Notes: generated from the letters alone by a model not told the origin. 64,000 nucleotides of DNA from Sipunculus nudus (GCA_026874595.1 CM049317.1:13632882-13696881); one strand, 5' to 3'; counted from the stretch's first letter, positions 13,978 to 25,914 are shown. A program made the numbers and translations.

Positions 13978-14003
13978 CGTGTATCCACCGTAGTGGATAC
14001 ACG
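13978..14003. repeat. Perfect hairpin, 11-bp arms
   Basis: CGTGTATCCAC and GTGGATACACG are separated by CGTA. It lies just upstream of the 277-bp satellite. No terminator, tRNA or other RNA identity is apparent. Confidence 0.75.
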
Positions 14004-14089
14004 ATACAGAAAGGTGAAGTGAGGTATGGATTGAGTGGCAAGAAGAAATAGAGTGAGGTGTGTTGCATAATAGCCTGGATGTCTGCTGC

Positions 14090-16330
14090 CGAAATGTGTA
14101 TGTAGGTTGCACCACCTACCACAAAATCCAGGAAGCCGTCCAAGATGTATAAACATGCAAAATTTTAGGCAAATAAGTCAAACCACTACTGAGATATGAG
14201 TGATTTTAGCCCACGACAGACAGACAGACGGACACTGTGCAAAAGTGGTGGCAGGTGGTGCCACCAATTTTGTGTATGATTAAGAGATATGTTAGATCTA
14301 TACATATGCAAATTTCAGGGGGATATGTCAAACAAGTCCTGATAGATAAGCCTGAATGTCTGTAGCGTATACATAAATGTAGGTGGTGCCACCTGCCGAA
14401 AAATCCAGAAAGCTATCCAAGATGTATAAACATGCAAAATTTTAGGCAGATAAGTCAAACCACTTCTGACAAACGGCAGACAAACAGACGGACGCTGTGC
14501 AAAAATGGTGGCAGGTGGCACCACCAATTTTGTGTATGATTAAGAGCTATGTGAGAACTATACACACGCAAAATTTCAGGGGGATATGTCAAACCAGTCC
14601 TGAGATATAATCCTGAATGTCTGCAGCATATACATAAATGTAGGTGGCCCAACCTGCAACAAAATCCAGAAAGTTATCAAAGATGTATAAACCTGCAAAA
14701 TTTTAGGCAGATATGTCAAACCACTGCTGAGATATGAGTGATTTTATCCCATGGCTAACAAACAGACCGATGCTTTGCAAAAATGATTGCAGGTGGCGCC
14801 ACCAGTTCTGCGTATGATAAAGAGCTAAGGGAGATCTATTCACATGCAAAATTTTGCCCCAACTGGTCAAAAGGTACCCGAGATATGAGCTTGGATGTCT
14901 GCAGCTTAAACATGAATGTAGGTGGCGCCACCTGTCATAAAATCAAGAAAGCTGTGCAGCATGTATACACATGCAAAATTTCAGGTGGATAAGTCCAACC
15001 AATGCAGAGATATGAATGTTTTTATCCCAAGGCAGATGAACAGATGGACGCTGTGCAAAAATTGTGCAGGTGGCACCACCAGTTTTGCGTATGATATAGA
15101 GCTACGGGAGATCTATACACATGCAAAATTTTGGCCCTATCGGTCAAACGGTTCCCGAGATATGAGCTTGGATGTCTGCAGCATAAACATGAATTTAGGT
15201 GGCGCCACCTGTCATAAAATCAAAAAAGCTGTCCAGGATGTATACACATGCAAAATTTGAGGTGGATAAGTCCAACCAATGCAGAAATATGAGTGATTTT
15301 ATCCAAAGGCAGATGAACAGATTGACACTGTGCAAAATTGGTTGCAGGTGGCACCACCATTTTTTTGTATGTTATAAAGCTATCCAAGGGCTACATTTGT
15401 GCAAATTTTTTTTCTTAATTGGTCAAAGGTTTCCCGAGATATGAGCTTGGATGTCTGCAGCTTAAATGTGAATGTAGGTGGCGCCACCTGTCATAAAATC
15501 AAGAAAGCTGTCCAGGATGTAAACACATGCAAAATTTCAGGTGGATAACAAATGCAGAGATATGAGTGTTTTTATCCCAAGTCAGATGAACAGATGGACG
15601 CTGTGCAAAAATGGTGGCAGGTGGTGCCACCAATTTTGTGTATGATTAAGAGTTATGTGAGATCCATACACATGCAAAATTCAGGGGGATATGTCAAACC
15701 AGTCCTGAGATATAATCCTGAATGTCTGCAGCATATACATAAATGTAGGTGGCGCCACCTGCCAAAAACTCCAGAATGCTATCCAAGATGTAAAAATACG
15801 CAAAATTTTAGGCAGATTTGTCAAACCACTGCCGAGATATGAGTGATTTTATCCCAAGGCAAAGACACAGACGGACGCTGTTCAAAAATGATAGCAGATG
15901 GCGCCAACAGTTTTGCGTATGATAAAGAGCTATGTGATATCTATAAACATGCAAAATATTTGCCCAATCGGTCAAATGGTTCCTGAGATATGAGCTTGGA
16001 TGTCTGCAGCGTAAATTTGAGTGTAGGTGGCGCCACCTGTCATAAAATCAAGAAAGCTCTCAATGATGTATAAACCTGCAAAATATCAGGTGGATAAGTC
16101 AAACCACTGCCGAGATATGAGTGTTTTTATCCCAAGGCAGATGAACAGATGGACGCTGTGCAAGAATGGTTGCAGGTGGCGCCACCATTTTCAGTGTATC
16201 TTATAAAGCTTTCCAAGGGCTACATTTATGCAAAATCTTTAGCCTTATCGGTCAAACGGTTCTTGAGATATGTGGATTTATGTGTGGAAACAGACGCACA
16301 AATGGACGCCAGGCAAAGAGGAAAGGTCAG
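14090..16330. repeat. Dimeric 277-bp satellite, about 8 units, with GGTGGCGCCACC palindromes
   Basis: A GTATGATTAAGAG-like marker recurs at about 14272, 14532, 14810, 15087, 15363, 15637, 15916 and 16193, giving spacings of 260-279 bp. Each unit contains two related halves of about 138 bp. Each half carries the 12-bp palindrome GGTGGCGCCACC (or variants GGTGGTGCCACC, GGTGGCACCACC), then ACATGCAAAATTT, GTCAAAC and GAGATATGAG. The two half types are consistently different (one with CATAAAATCAAGAAAGCTGT, the other with GATATAGAGCTACGGGAGAT), so the array is a higher-order dimer. Apparent frames of up to 112 codons across it are by-products. Confidence 0.9.
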
Positions 16331-18559
16331 AGGTCAACCAAAAATGTGCCAAAACTATTTGTAGAGCTGACATCATCTTGGCTAATGGCCAACATCAAGG
16401 CACTGGCAATCTGCCAATGGTAAACCAAGTGCTGCCATATGTACACAAAAGTGGTCCCTACTTGAAATAACTTTGAAATTTATTTTCCCAATACAAAATG
16501 CTTTTCAGCTGATTTTTTTATAAAAAAAGAAATCAGGAATATATGTAAAATTATTACTGATGCATACTGAATGTGAAATATTGGACAATTTGGCTGGATA
16601 GTTTCGGAGAAGAAGATTTTTAAAGCTTTTTTAGCTTTTTCCCTATAAAATCTAAGGAAATGCAGGTAGGAAAAAAATAAACAAAATCCGATATAGTTTT
16701 TTGGATGACTGATTATTTGCAAAATATTTGGTGATGCTAGCTCCTGCCGTTTTTGAGATAGCTATGGTTAACGTACAGACAATGCACGACTCACGCCGCC
16801 GCACCATCGCATAAGCTCACAGGTTCGCTAACAAGACATTATACAAGCAAGATGAATGCATAAACCTCTCACCAGCTACTGAGAATAATATGGCTACAAA
16901 ATGTGACTTCTAATTTCTTAGGCCCCACCAAAACATTAAATTTTATTTCATTCGAATCTTTCAACAGCAGTAAATATCAATATCAAATATCTGATAATAA
17001 AACAAAACAGAGATGAATACATATCCTTCTCCCAATCAAAAGCAACAAACTGTGAATACTGTTTACATTTGAACATCTTTATTCTTCAAAATGTTGGATC
17101 CACAGCAGAGTAATATTAACAATTTTTCTTTATCATACGTGCAAATCTAGACACTTATTAAGTAACAACTTACAATGTCAAACCACCATAGAGGGATCCC
17201 TCACAGGAAAGGGTTTACGTAACAAAAGAAAATATGTCCAATCCTACATGTAAAAGAACTTAATGATTTTTATACACACTTGTTCCAGCATCGTCAGTCA
17301 GTGCCGAGTCTAATTTGGTCAAGGCACGTCAACTCTGACACAGTTTCTGGAAAGTCACTTATTGAATCATGCTGGGAGGGTCATGAGGTCAAGCAGCCCA
17401 CGAAGATCAATACTTTGTCATGATATGAAATACAAAAAGAGTTTAAGGATTGGATGTTCGTTTGCAGTATTACAGAGCAGTGCATGCAGAAACTTGGTAG
17501 ACCCAATAAAGGAAACACAGAGAGAGAGAGAGAGAGAGTCACAATGAGAATACACAGACAAAGGGTGATTCAAGATAAGGTCACCGAGCACTGATACAAA
17601 ACAGACTGACTGCTGACTGTGACCGAGAGGATGCAGACAGATGAAGAAAGGGAAATGAGAGAAGAAAAGAGGAGGAATGTTGGGACGAAGAAAGGTGGGG
17701 AAGGGGAATGGTGTGAAAAGAGATATCAATATCTCAGCGAGAGAGAAAGGGACTATAGATGTATACAGAGAGACTCAAATGAGAGAACAATATGTCATGA
17801 CTTTTGTGATAAAAACAAATTGAAACAATGTTCATCTGATACTAATATTAGTAAACTGCTTTTTTTATTCACAGATTTTCTCTGGTGTCACAGTCTTATC
17901 AATTGTACTGTATACATAGGTAACAGTTTTGTATGTGATCAGCATGCAATTTCTTGGCCACCCATAAAGCCATTACTGGCAAATCAAAATTTGTAAATTT
18001 TTACCAAATAAATATCAATAAAAGTGAAAATATTTTTGCTTTATAATTACCATATATGTAAAGTTCACCCAGTGGACCTTTTAATCTTCAGTTGATACAC
18101 ACAAGATTTTCATACAAAAATTTTTCTCACAATCAGTTGAAGTGTTAGGAATCGGTTGTAATTTCATGATAGATCACCAGTAAAAATTGGCTGACCTCTA
18201 CTGACCGATGATCAGAATTATCTGGTTGTTTTTTGTTCACAATATATAGACTTGTACTCTGCCTCAACCAATATATACAGGTCCACGTCTTTATATATAT
18301 ATGCAATAATTTTATAGCCCTTATATGTGGGTGTTGAAGTTATTAATAAACAGACTTTTCTAGTTGCATGCATGACTTAAGGAGAACATACCTATTTTTA
18401 TTACAAAGCTATGTGCAAAACTTAGTCTGCCGTTATGGCACTGCAAAATCAATGATCAGATACTCTGGCACCCAAATGACTAACCACAGATTTTAATCAA
18501 CCATCTGCCCATCACTAAAAATTATTAAAATTTAAAGCTCTTACTGACATCAAACAGGT
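16331..18559. other. No gene seen; one dispersed-repeat fragment
   Basis: At 16740-16830, TCCTGCCGTTTTTGAGATAG, then GGTTAACGTACAGACAATGC and a CpG-rich tail, look like a fragment of a common marine invertebrate dispersed repeat. A (GA)n tract at 17521 creates charged, low-complexity frames. Confidence 0.5.
17521..17540. repeat. (GA)n microsatellite
   Basis: A GA run of about 20 bp between ACACA and GTCACAATG. Confidence 0.95.
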
Positions 18560-18755
18560 AAGGTGCTAGAAGTCTTGTTGTTCCACAATTGTCTGCAATA
18601 ATGACCAATACCCAATCACTGGTGAATGGAGCTGATGCATCCTTGGGGTTAAAACCTTAGCCAAGGGTCTTGGCATGGAGAATGGTCCACACAGAACAAA
18701 AACAAAAACAATCCTGCAGTCACAGATTCAGATCTCAAACCATTATACCACCATG
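18560..18755 (-). mobile_element. Degenerate SINE-like remnant
   Basis: On the minus strand a GGTGGTATAATGGTTTGAGA head is followed by CCATGCCAAGACCCTTGGCT, similar to the SINE body at 50.7 kb, and by AGTGATTGGGTATTGGTCAT. A second copy of the CCATGC(T/C)AAGAC to GATTGGGTATTG part lies on the plus strand at about 8457-8525. Divergence is high. Confidence 0.45.
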
Positions 18756-19234
18756 AAGAAAGAAACACGCTTTATTACCCTGCGTGAAGTGAGGTTGTGT
18801 GTGTACAGCAATAAACCTTGAGAAAGCTTTTGTGGATTTTAAATATTTAAATTTGACTTTATTAGCCTGGAGTGTGAAAATCTCCAAATGATTAAATTTT
18901 GGTATAAATGCAAGATTCATGAGCAAATCATGGGGTTTGGTAGCACTGTTCACCACAAGGACCTGTAACATGACCATATGGCCAGTTGTCCAGTGTGAAT
19001 CGTGACGTCAAAAGGGACAATGTTGTCACACCAAGCAAAGTTTCCTAGAATGGTGGCAGTAACTAGACGTTCAGCATGGTCATGAATGATGGTCACTGCT
19101 TCCACCAGGAGAGTGTGTGTTCATTCCTGTCAGTGTGTGTTTGTTCACAAGCTAACTCACACAATCATGAACAGATTCCTATGACATTTTCAGGGGACCA
19201 TTTGAATGGGCCAATGAAGAACCGATTTGATTTT

Positions 19235-19480
19235 TGTGTGGGTCTGGCTGATGATCCGGATCCAGGAGGGACACCCATGTATATTCAGTACAGTCACATG
19301 CCCAATTGAACATGGGAATATGTGCTGAATCAGTGAATTCAAACACTTGTTTGGGGAACATATGCACCAATAAACTTGGGAATGTGGGCCAAATAGTGAA
19401 ATTAAAACAAGTTGCAGAGTATCCCACATTAAGGTCTGCCCACATGACAGAGGCCTGCATTTGTGAGAATGCATATTTCT
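19235..19480 (+). repeat. Dispersed repeat, copy matching 7765-7905
   Basis: It starts with GATGATCCGGATCCAGGAGG and continues as described for the copy at 7765-7905. Overlapping open frames of about 94 codons on the minus strand here are not conserved in the other copy, so they are not taken as genes. Confidence 0.55.
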
Positions 19481-19763
19481 ATTTGTGTATATAATCTAGG
19501 GCAGCATTATCACAATGCAAAGCATTGTTTATCATGAAACACATCCACTAATATTGGTAAACATCTAACAATTCAAGCACCATAATCATCTCAAGATATT
19601 TTCTTCGAGTCCAAAAATTGGACAAATTTTTTCATTTTTTCTTTTAAACATGGTGTGAATATCATGGTGTGAATATCAGGTCAAATTTCATCAATTTGCC
19701 TCAGAGGAAATATTGAGAATAAACCAGACACCTAGGGTCAGGTCCTATCCAGTGGATACTTAC

Positions 19764-19885
19764 CTTTGGAGTTTCCTTTGTCTCTGTCCTCTCCATCTTC
19801 CCTTCAGCCTCCCCGTCCCCACCTGTCTCTGCAGTCTTCTTCAGTTTGGATAAAGGTAGATCATCATCTTCCTCCTCTTCATCAC
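19764..19885 (-). CDS. Zinc-finger repressor gene, coding exon 2 (acidic linker)
   Basis: The acceptor reads CCTGTTACAG|GTGATG and the donor AAAG|GTAAGT. With the single base carried over from exon 1, the first codon is AGT (Ser14). The frame continues DEEEEDDDLPLSKLKK and then a G/E/K/T-rich low-complexity stretch to Lys54, ending in phase 0. Acidic linkers after the MSRRKQ motif occur in FOG proteins. There is no zinc-finger cysteine or histidine pattern in the exon, so it gives no independent family evidence. Exon status rests on two good splice sites, the open compatible frame and G+C content well above the flanking intron. Confidence 0.7.
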
Positions 19886-20115
19886 CTGTAACAGGTATGA
19901 TCATTATCAACAGGTGCAATTCATAATCATGTCATACTTAGTGTTATCAAAAGGTATAAATGAAACACCTTTATCAACTTACCTGTTGAAATTAAAAGGT
20001 GTCATTATTAGCATCATTAATTAAATTCAAACAGGTATAATCTTTCTCAATAAGTAACATTCAGTCTGATATCATAATAAACAGGTACATATATACTCAA
20101 ACAGGTATCATCATT
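19886..20115. repeat. Degenerate AACAGGTAT repeat beside the zinc-finger exon 2
   Basis: AACAGGT(A/G) followed by ATCATTATC-like sequence recurs about seven times at irregular spacing of 20-45 bp immediately upstream (in gene orientation) of the exon 2 acceptor. On the minus strand this supplies several ACCTGTT motifs near the acceptor CCTGTTACAG. Confidence 0.5.
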
Positions 20116-21329
20116 ACGGACAAGATAAGAGCTATGATGGGCAAACTGCTGCCCACAGGCAAGGTAAATTGATGCAGTCCTTGAACGTTGATATCATTTT
20201 GTGCAGTCTCAAGCGTTCTCTCATCAATTAATACCTTCACAGGGGTAGATGTTTTAACATTTTGGATAAGTTTGATAAAGAAAACTTGAAACACAGGCTG
20301 TAATTAACTAATTAAATAGCAATCAACATTATGAAGCGGATTTTTGTGAATCTCTTAGTACAGAGAAATTAGGCAACTCGGTAAAGTTTGCACAAATATT
20401 TCATCCAACTTAAATTTAATTTATAATTTGAACAGACTTTGTCATGTGTGACTTTGAACAAGAATGGGTCGTTTCTTGCAGATTTACATCTGACCTGAAG
20501 ACTGCTTTGAGTATAACAAATGCTAAAATCTGATTGATTACAACCTTGTACAGAATTGTATGCAATTGCATATATTCCATGGATTAAAAGCTTGAGTAAC
20601 TGTTCTTGATCCTTTATGATGCAACACACAGTGAATTCATTCTTATCTATCATTTTTTATGTACCAAAATAAAAACGTATTTGCATACGTGTGTTCCTTT
20701 GTAAAAAATAAACTTTTTTTAATCAAGTTTATTTAGCTGTTTATCAAAGCAGCTTGATACAGACCTAGCTTATGTTCCAATTGTGGCCTCCTTGAAGAAA
20801 TGTTTGGCCACCCCTGAATTAAAGAGCGATTTGCTATGATCAGCCAAACAGGAGTTAAAGTGAAAATGGCTCCATTATGACAAGGTTGGTGTGGTCAGAG
20901 CCACTTGGCTTGTAACAAATATTCACAAAATGTGTGTATAAGTATAATATCTGCTGACCAATCTACTACCCCTTTCACTTTTAATGCAAATAGAGCAATC
21001 ACACCATACTTTACCAAAGGGGATAAAATGATTCGCATTCAAAACTGTTTGAAATCACCTCCTGAGCTTGATTCCTAACATTTTGGCCAAAACAATTTGG
21101 AAAGCTTCATACTTCCATGTGAACACTCAATTTGCATAAAAAACGGTTTGAATATTTTTAACCCAGATCTTACCCTGGGTTGGGTCAAATAGGGGGTTTC
21201 CCAGGGTAAAATGTGAATACTGTTGGCAACTGGTCCTTCAGATTTGGAATAATAATAACTAGAGTATATGAAATTATCAATTCATAAAAGAACACTGATT
21301 GGTTTTGCTGTACAATATTGTATATGGTG
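20116..21329. other. No gene seen; first intron of the zinc-finger gene
   Basis: AT-rich intron. A TTAACCCAGATC/CCCAGGGTAAAATG inverted motif at 21145-21215 resembles those at 2.5 and 3.7 kb. Confidence 0.55.
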
Positions 21330-22252
21330 AATGGTGGTCTCCATTGTTTATTACGTTGTGTTAAGTTTTGGGTTAAATTACTTTATATGCCAGAACATAG
21401 GTATCAGAAACAAGTGTACAGTTTGTTGAGGAATTTAGACAACAGTGGTAAATCAAATTGGGTATCTCATGTAAGAACATTGCTATTTGAGTCTGGTTTT
21501 GGATATGTTTGGATGGCACAGTATGTTGGAGATGCGAATAAATTTTTGAAAGAATTTGAAATTAAAATAAGAGACATGGCTATTCAAAACTGGCATAGTG
21601 ATATTGAGTTGTGTAGTAAACTATATTATTATGGTGCTTTCAAATCTATGCTAACTCTTGAAAAGTATTTATATTGTATTCCTAATAAGAAACATCGCAT
21701 AGCACTTGCTAAACTTCGATGCTCCAATCATGAATTGGCTATAGAAATAGGTCGTCAAAATGATATATCTCGTGAAGAGAGGATCTGTAAATATTGTTTA
21801 CATCATGGATACAATATTGTTGAGGATGAAGCTCACTTTATGCAAGAATGTATTCTATATAATGATTTGAGGATAAAATACTTTAGACAAGACTTACATT
21901 ACCCAAGTGAACAAAACTTTATTAAATTATTCAATTTAGACAATCATATTGAGATAATGAATGTTGCTGCATATGTATATTATTCCTTTTTGAGGAGACG
22001 AAGAATAATAGATGGTTAAAGTATGTGTTACATACTCACTGATGATGGCAATATAGATTCATTGTGTACTAAGGTATGCAGTCATGTTACACGTGTTTGT
22101 TGCATTATATATTAATTAATAATAAGACTGCTACTTTATGTTCTATTAATGCAATTATTTGATTGAATTATTGTTGAAATGTTTGGAACTTTGGGCCTGA
22201 GGCCTTTTTCCTGAATAAACTCTGTTCTGTTCATAAAATGGTGGTCTCCATT
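21330..22252 (+). mobile_element. 5'-truncated LINE (891 bp) with perfect 16-bp target-site duplication
   Basis: AATGGTGGTCTCCATT stands at 21330-21345 and again at 22237-22252 without mismatch, framing an insert at 21346-22236. The insert holds the last part of an ORF2, a stop at 22017-22019, a 3' UTR and the end GAATAAACTCTGTTCTGTTC. This is a textbook target-primed reverse transcription product. It lies in the zinc-finger gene's first intron, antisense to that gene. Confidence 0.9.
21346..22019 (+). pseudogene. C-terminal fragment of a non-LTR retrotransposon ORF2
   Basis: The uninterrupted frame contains SNWVSHVRTLLFESGFGYVW, a string type common in the region after the reverse transcriptase of many marine invertebrate LINEs. 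Near its end is a cysteine/histidine cluster, C-x2-C-x12-H-x4-C (ICKYC to HFMQEC), a zinc-knuckle-like motif seen at the end of such ORF2 proteins. No catalytic reverse transcriptase motif is left. The open frame starts 28 bases upstream in host sequence by chance; the target duplication shows that element-derived codons begin at 21346. Confidence 0.8.
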
Positions 22253-25200
22253 TTCCCATCTAGCCTTTGTAAAGAATCCTTTAATAAAAACATTATGGTG
22301 ATCCAGATAATCTATAAAATTTAAAGGACTGTTCCAAAAACTTTTCTCCAGCCTTTTACAAAATTTAATTGATATGTGTTCACAACTTAAGACTGAGTAA
22401 AGCTGGCTTAAGATGCCAACAGACAAACCAACCAACCACCATAAAAATTGTTTACCTCTGTACACAGGTAAATTACCTCCAAAACACGCAGGTAAAACAT
22501 GACTATATTATTAACGCATTATATGACTTACACCTATGAACAGGATACAGGCAATGAATTAAAATACATGTATTAACAGCATCACTTTCCCTTTCCAGCA
22601 GCAAGGCTTGTGGGCAACATATATCCTCACCAGCAGACTTATAATCAACTGCTAGTCTGTGCAGGCTTTGTGTGACTAACAGTTAGGCTCTTTTGGGTAC
22701 ATGGACAACCAGGTTTATTTGGTGGAACAGCCCTGGGGGACAGTGAAGCCATGTTTGATTTTTTTAAGTCTTTGAGGTAATTACCATAAAGTATCCTAAG
22801 GCAAACAATGAATGGATCCCACCTGTATAAAGCACTTAAATTCCTTCCTACACGAGCTACCACATGTTATCTGTGACTCTGAACAATACAAAACCCAAAC
22901 CTCAGAGGTATTTTCCCAGCAGAAAGAACTATACATATACACACCTAATTAATAATACTGAATATTCATATACATAATTAGTATTTATATACAAGTAATA
23001 ATATAAATCCTTCAGCTGCTAACTGCATAATTATTATTGTGATCAAAGTAACAGTTGTTTATGAACACCCTGTATGAATCATGAAAGCAAATATTACAGA
23101 CTAAATTATCAAAGACAACATATGGTCCAAACCATGATTATCAGAATGATCATTTTTACTGGTGATGTCACAGCAAATTATCCTATTTGAAATATCAATG
23201 TAGGATATTTTATAATGCAATGATCATTTGCATGTTCTGTTGCACTACCACAGGGTAAGGTAAAGGTGGGGGTGGGGGGTTCCTCAATAAAATATTAACA
23301 ACAACTGGTTCTCTAAGCTACTATGAATGATGATTACCAGAAGATGGTAAAGGCTAATACTTTGTGTAAAATTTATATATTACAGGAACTTACCCAGCCC
23401 CCTGAGAGGGATTTAGCTCTAAAGAATATGGGGATACAGTGCAAAAAAGGTAACCTATCCACATAAGGTTACCTCTTTTACAATCTATCCCTATAACCCC
23501 CCCCCCCCCCCCCAAAAAAAAAGTTTTGGCAATGTTCTGAATGTAAAAAAAAACTTTTTTGGGGGGCCACACCAAAATTATATCCTCAATTATAGTAGGA
23601 TATTCTTACTCTAATTATTTAAAAAAATGATTATTTGTTGGACTATTTTTGAGAATATTATGTACAATGTAAAGCCAAGTAAAAGAATTTGAACTCTTTC
23701 ATCTATTTTTTTTTAAATACTGTGTATATTTCCAGACATTAAAGTACAGTGACTTTAGGTAATATTAAACTGAACCTTAACATTTCAAGCAATGTAAGTA
23801 TCTGATTGCACATGAGGTCTAGGTCTTAGAGACTTTGCTATCACACTTTCAGATGATCCCTTTTGGAAGACAAGGAGTTTTTATTATTTTTTTGGGGGGG
23901 GGGGGGGGGAGGGGGGTAAGGAGGAAATGTGACAATGTCTGTGCAAGTAGAAGGACAGTCTCTGGTCTGTCCTTGATACAGGGGACACGAGTCTCTTCCC
24001 AAAGAATGGTCACTGCAAGGGATGGTCAGTAAATGAACAAACCTTGGGGCTGAGCATCAAAGGGCAATCACCACCAGATGAGCAAGGGTAGCAGAGGGGA
24101 GAGAACTAATGTATGAATACAGAAACACATACACATACTGCAAGTCAGAGATCTAGGTACAAAACTTATGTGTAACAATGGTTTTTAGACTGATCTTTCC
24201 TGCATGATCTGCAATTAAAGGGCTCAACATTTTTAACTGTTGGTGTACCTGTACCTATTTTGTTCTACATCAACTATGCAAAACCATATTTTTATACATT
24301 CACTCTACATTAAATACTTGTAAGAAGGCTGAAAATAAACCATAGAAATATATAAATTACAGCTTGCAGGATTCTAAATTTTCCCTGAACTTTCTGGATA
24401 ACAGAGACATCTGCTGGCCAATTTCTTAACCATAAAAAAATGTCAACACAAAAAAATTATTATTTTCAATGAACCATTACACGTCTCTATAATAAGATAA
24501 ATTAATTATATGACAAGAAAATTTCTCAATAAAAAATGTGTTTTAGAATTTTTATGTAAAATCCTTTCTGTGCATGATATGATCATCCGTGTTTTATCCC
24601 ATCCCTCACAATGCATGTCTGAAACATGGCAATCCATCATCTGATATAGACAATATTAGAGACAGCTAGTGTACTTGGTGGATATTCTTGTTTAATTCAT
24701 CAAACAATGTTGAAATTAATTATCCTCTCCTAGTGCTCATTATCTCTGATTAATCAACTAGTATAGGCGGAATATCAGTTTGTACTAATTAATATGCTGT
24801 TCTGTCAGGGTACATAAAATTACAAACTTCTACAGCCCAGTTCCCGGAAGTTTGGCTTCATCAGCGGTAATAAAAATACATTAGTCTTGTCAGTTCCAGC
24901 TCATTTTCCGCGATTAATTGATGTTTGACAAATTACTTTGATTCACCTAGAGGACATCTAGATTAGGTCATTTGGGTTCACTTCAAATACAAAATATCAA
25001 TTATTCATATACGGACAGTTTCTCCCCCAAGGCAACTGCAGTAATTTCACTTGGCAGTGAAATCGATTGAAAGCTACAAAATCACCCACAGGTCCTCACA
25101 GCTGATGGATGTGCTTAATTGGGCCACTGCCCCCCCCCCCCCCCTCTTACAGGAAATATTGTTTCATGCACAGGCATGCATGCAGTGCATTCCAGCACAG

Positions 25201-25309
25201 GCATAAGAGACAATGTCAAGATTAGCATGCCAATGCATGGCCTATTCACCAGGGGTAGTGTGTTATCAATAGACTCTGTATGCCTGGCTAGCTCTGAGCC
25301 TGGTTGGGT
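22253..25309. other. No gene seen; first intron of the zinc-finger gene
   Basis: AT-rich intron with three long G/C homopolymers (23497, 23894, 25130). No exon is recognised. Confidence 0.55.
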
Positions 25310-25874
25310 GTCCAGGAGCGCTGAGGATTGATTTGTAGTCACGCACCCGCACCCACATACTCGCGCACTGGGGTTATAGGGGCACGCAAACGGGTGAAAA
25401 GGGAAGAAATTCCCAGCCACTTGGGGCTGTGAGAGCAGTATCAATTTACCAACTAGACGCAAGGCCGCCTGTGCTAGCAATAACAACAGAAGCCCCCTCC
25501 CTCTCCTTCCTCTCAACGATTCAAGCTCCTGCTTGGCCGAGCCAAGTTGATTTCGGGTCAACTCGGTACACTCATGATCTATTTCACTTTCCCCAACACA
25601 GTGAGAGGCGATCGCGCATGCAGCGTGCCAAGCAAGCCATTTTAAGCGCGTTTATAGATATGGAGGGCCTAAACTAATATCAACAGCACTGTTTAACTAT
25701 GTAAGGGGGCTTGGTCCACCATTTAGACAGTCACGAAAACCAATAAGCCCAGCATCACGCACTGGCGAGAGCTCTGCCCGCGCGTGCGTAATAATGTGCA
25801 TGCATGCTAAAACAGTTCACGCCCAGGCCATAGAGAGCCCGAGATGTCGACCGAAAAAGTCAAAATCTACTTAC

Positions 25875-25914
25875 TGCGGTGTTGGGCTGGCTTGGATTGT
25901 TTTCGCCTGGACAT
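25875..25914 (-). CDS. Zinc-finger repressor gene, coding exon 1 (NuRD-recruiting motif)
   Basis: Reading down from 25914, the exon encodes MSRRKQSKPAQHR and ends one base into a codon at a strong donor, A|GTAAGT. The first nine residues are, as I recall them, the same as the start of vertebrate ZFPM2, and seven or more match SALL and BCL11 proteins. In those proteins the arginine/lysine cluster binds the acidic surface of RBBP4. The exon lies in the CpG-rich segment shared with DARS1, as expected for a first exon. It is too short to appear in ORF scans. The chance that nine residues of such a motif precede a good donor and a frame-compatible exon by accident is low. Confidence 0.75.

Larger units (their letters stand above)
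19764..25914 (-). other. FOG/SALL/BCL11-type zinc-finger regulator gene, first two coding exons, runs off the left edge
   Basis: Two minus-strand exons (40 and 122 nt) join in frame through a phase-1 intron of 5,989 bp. They encode 54 residues that begin MSRRKQSKPAQHR and continue SDEEEEDDDLPLSKLKK. The MSRRKQxxP N-terminus is a hallmark of nuclear zinc-finger repressors (FOG/ZFPM, SALL, BCL11), in which it binds RBBP4/7 and recruits the NuRD deacetylase complex. The very short first exon followed by an acidic second exon is most like FOG/ZFPM, but no zinc finger lies inside the window, so the family member cannot be fixed. No further exon is recognised between 1 and 19,763, which implies a long intron. 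Confidence 0.72.

Noticed and set aside
14783-15842. Overlapping frames of 69-112 codons with repeated GGATSxAYD and HAKF strings
   Set aside because: They follow the 277-bp satellite period and shift frame between units.
17418-17996. Charged or hydrophobic frames around the (GA)n tract
   Set aside because: Low-complexity translation of the microsatellite and flanking purine-rich DNA. No splice sites or family resemblance.
19179-19474. Two overlapping minus-strand frames of 93-94 codons
   Set aside because: They lie in a dispersed repeat whose other copy at 7.8 kb does not keep the frames.
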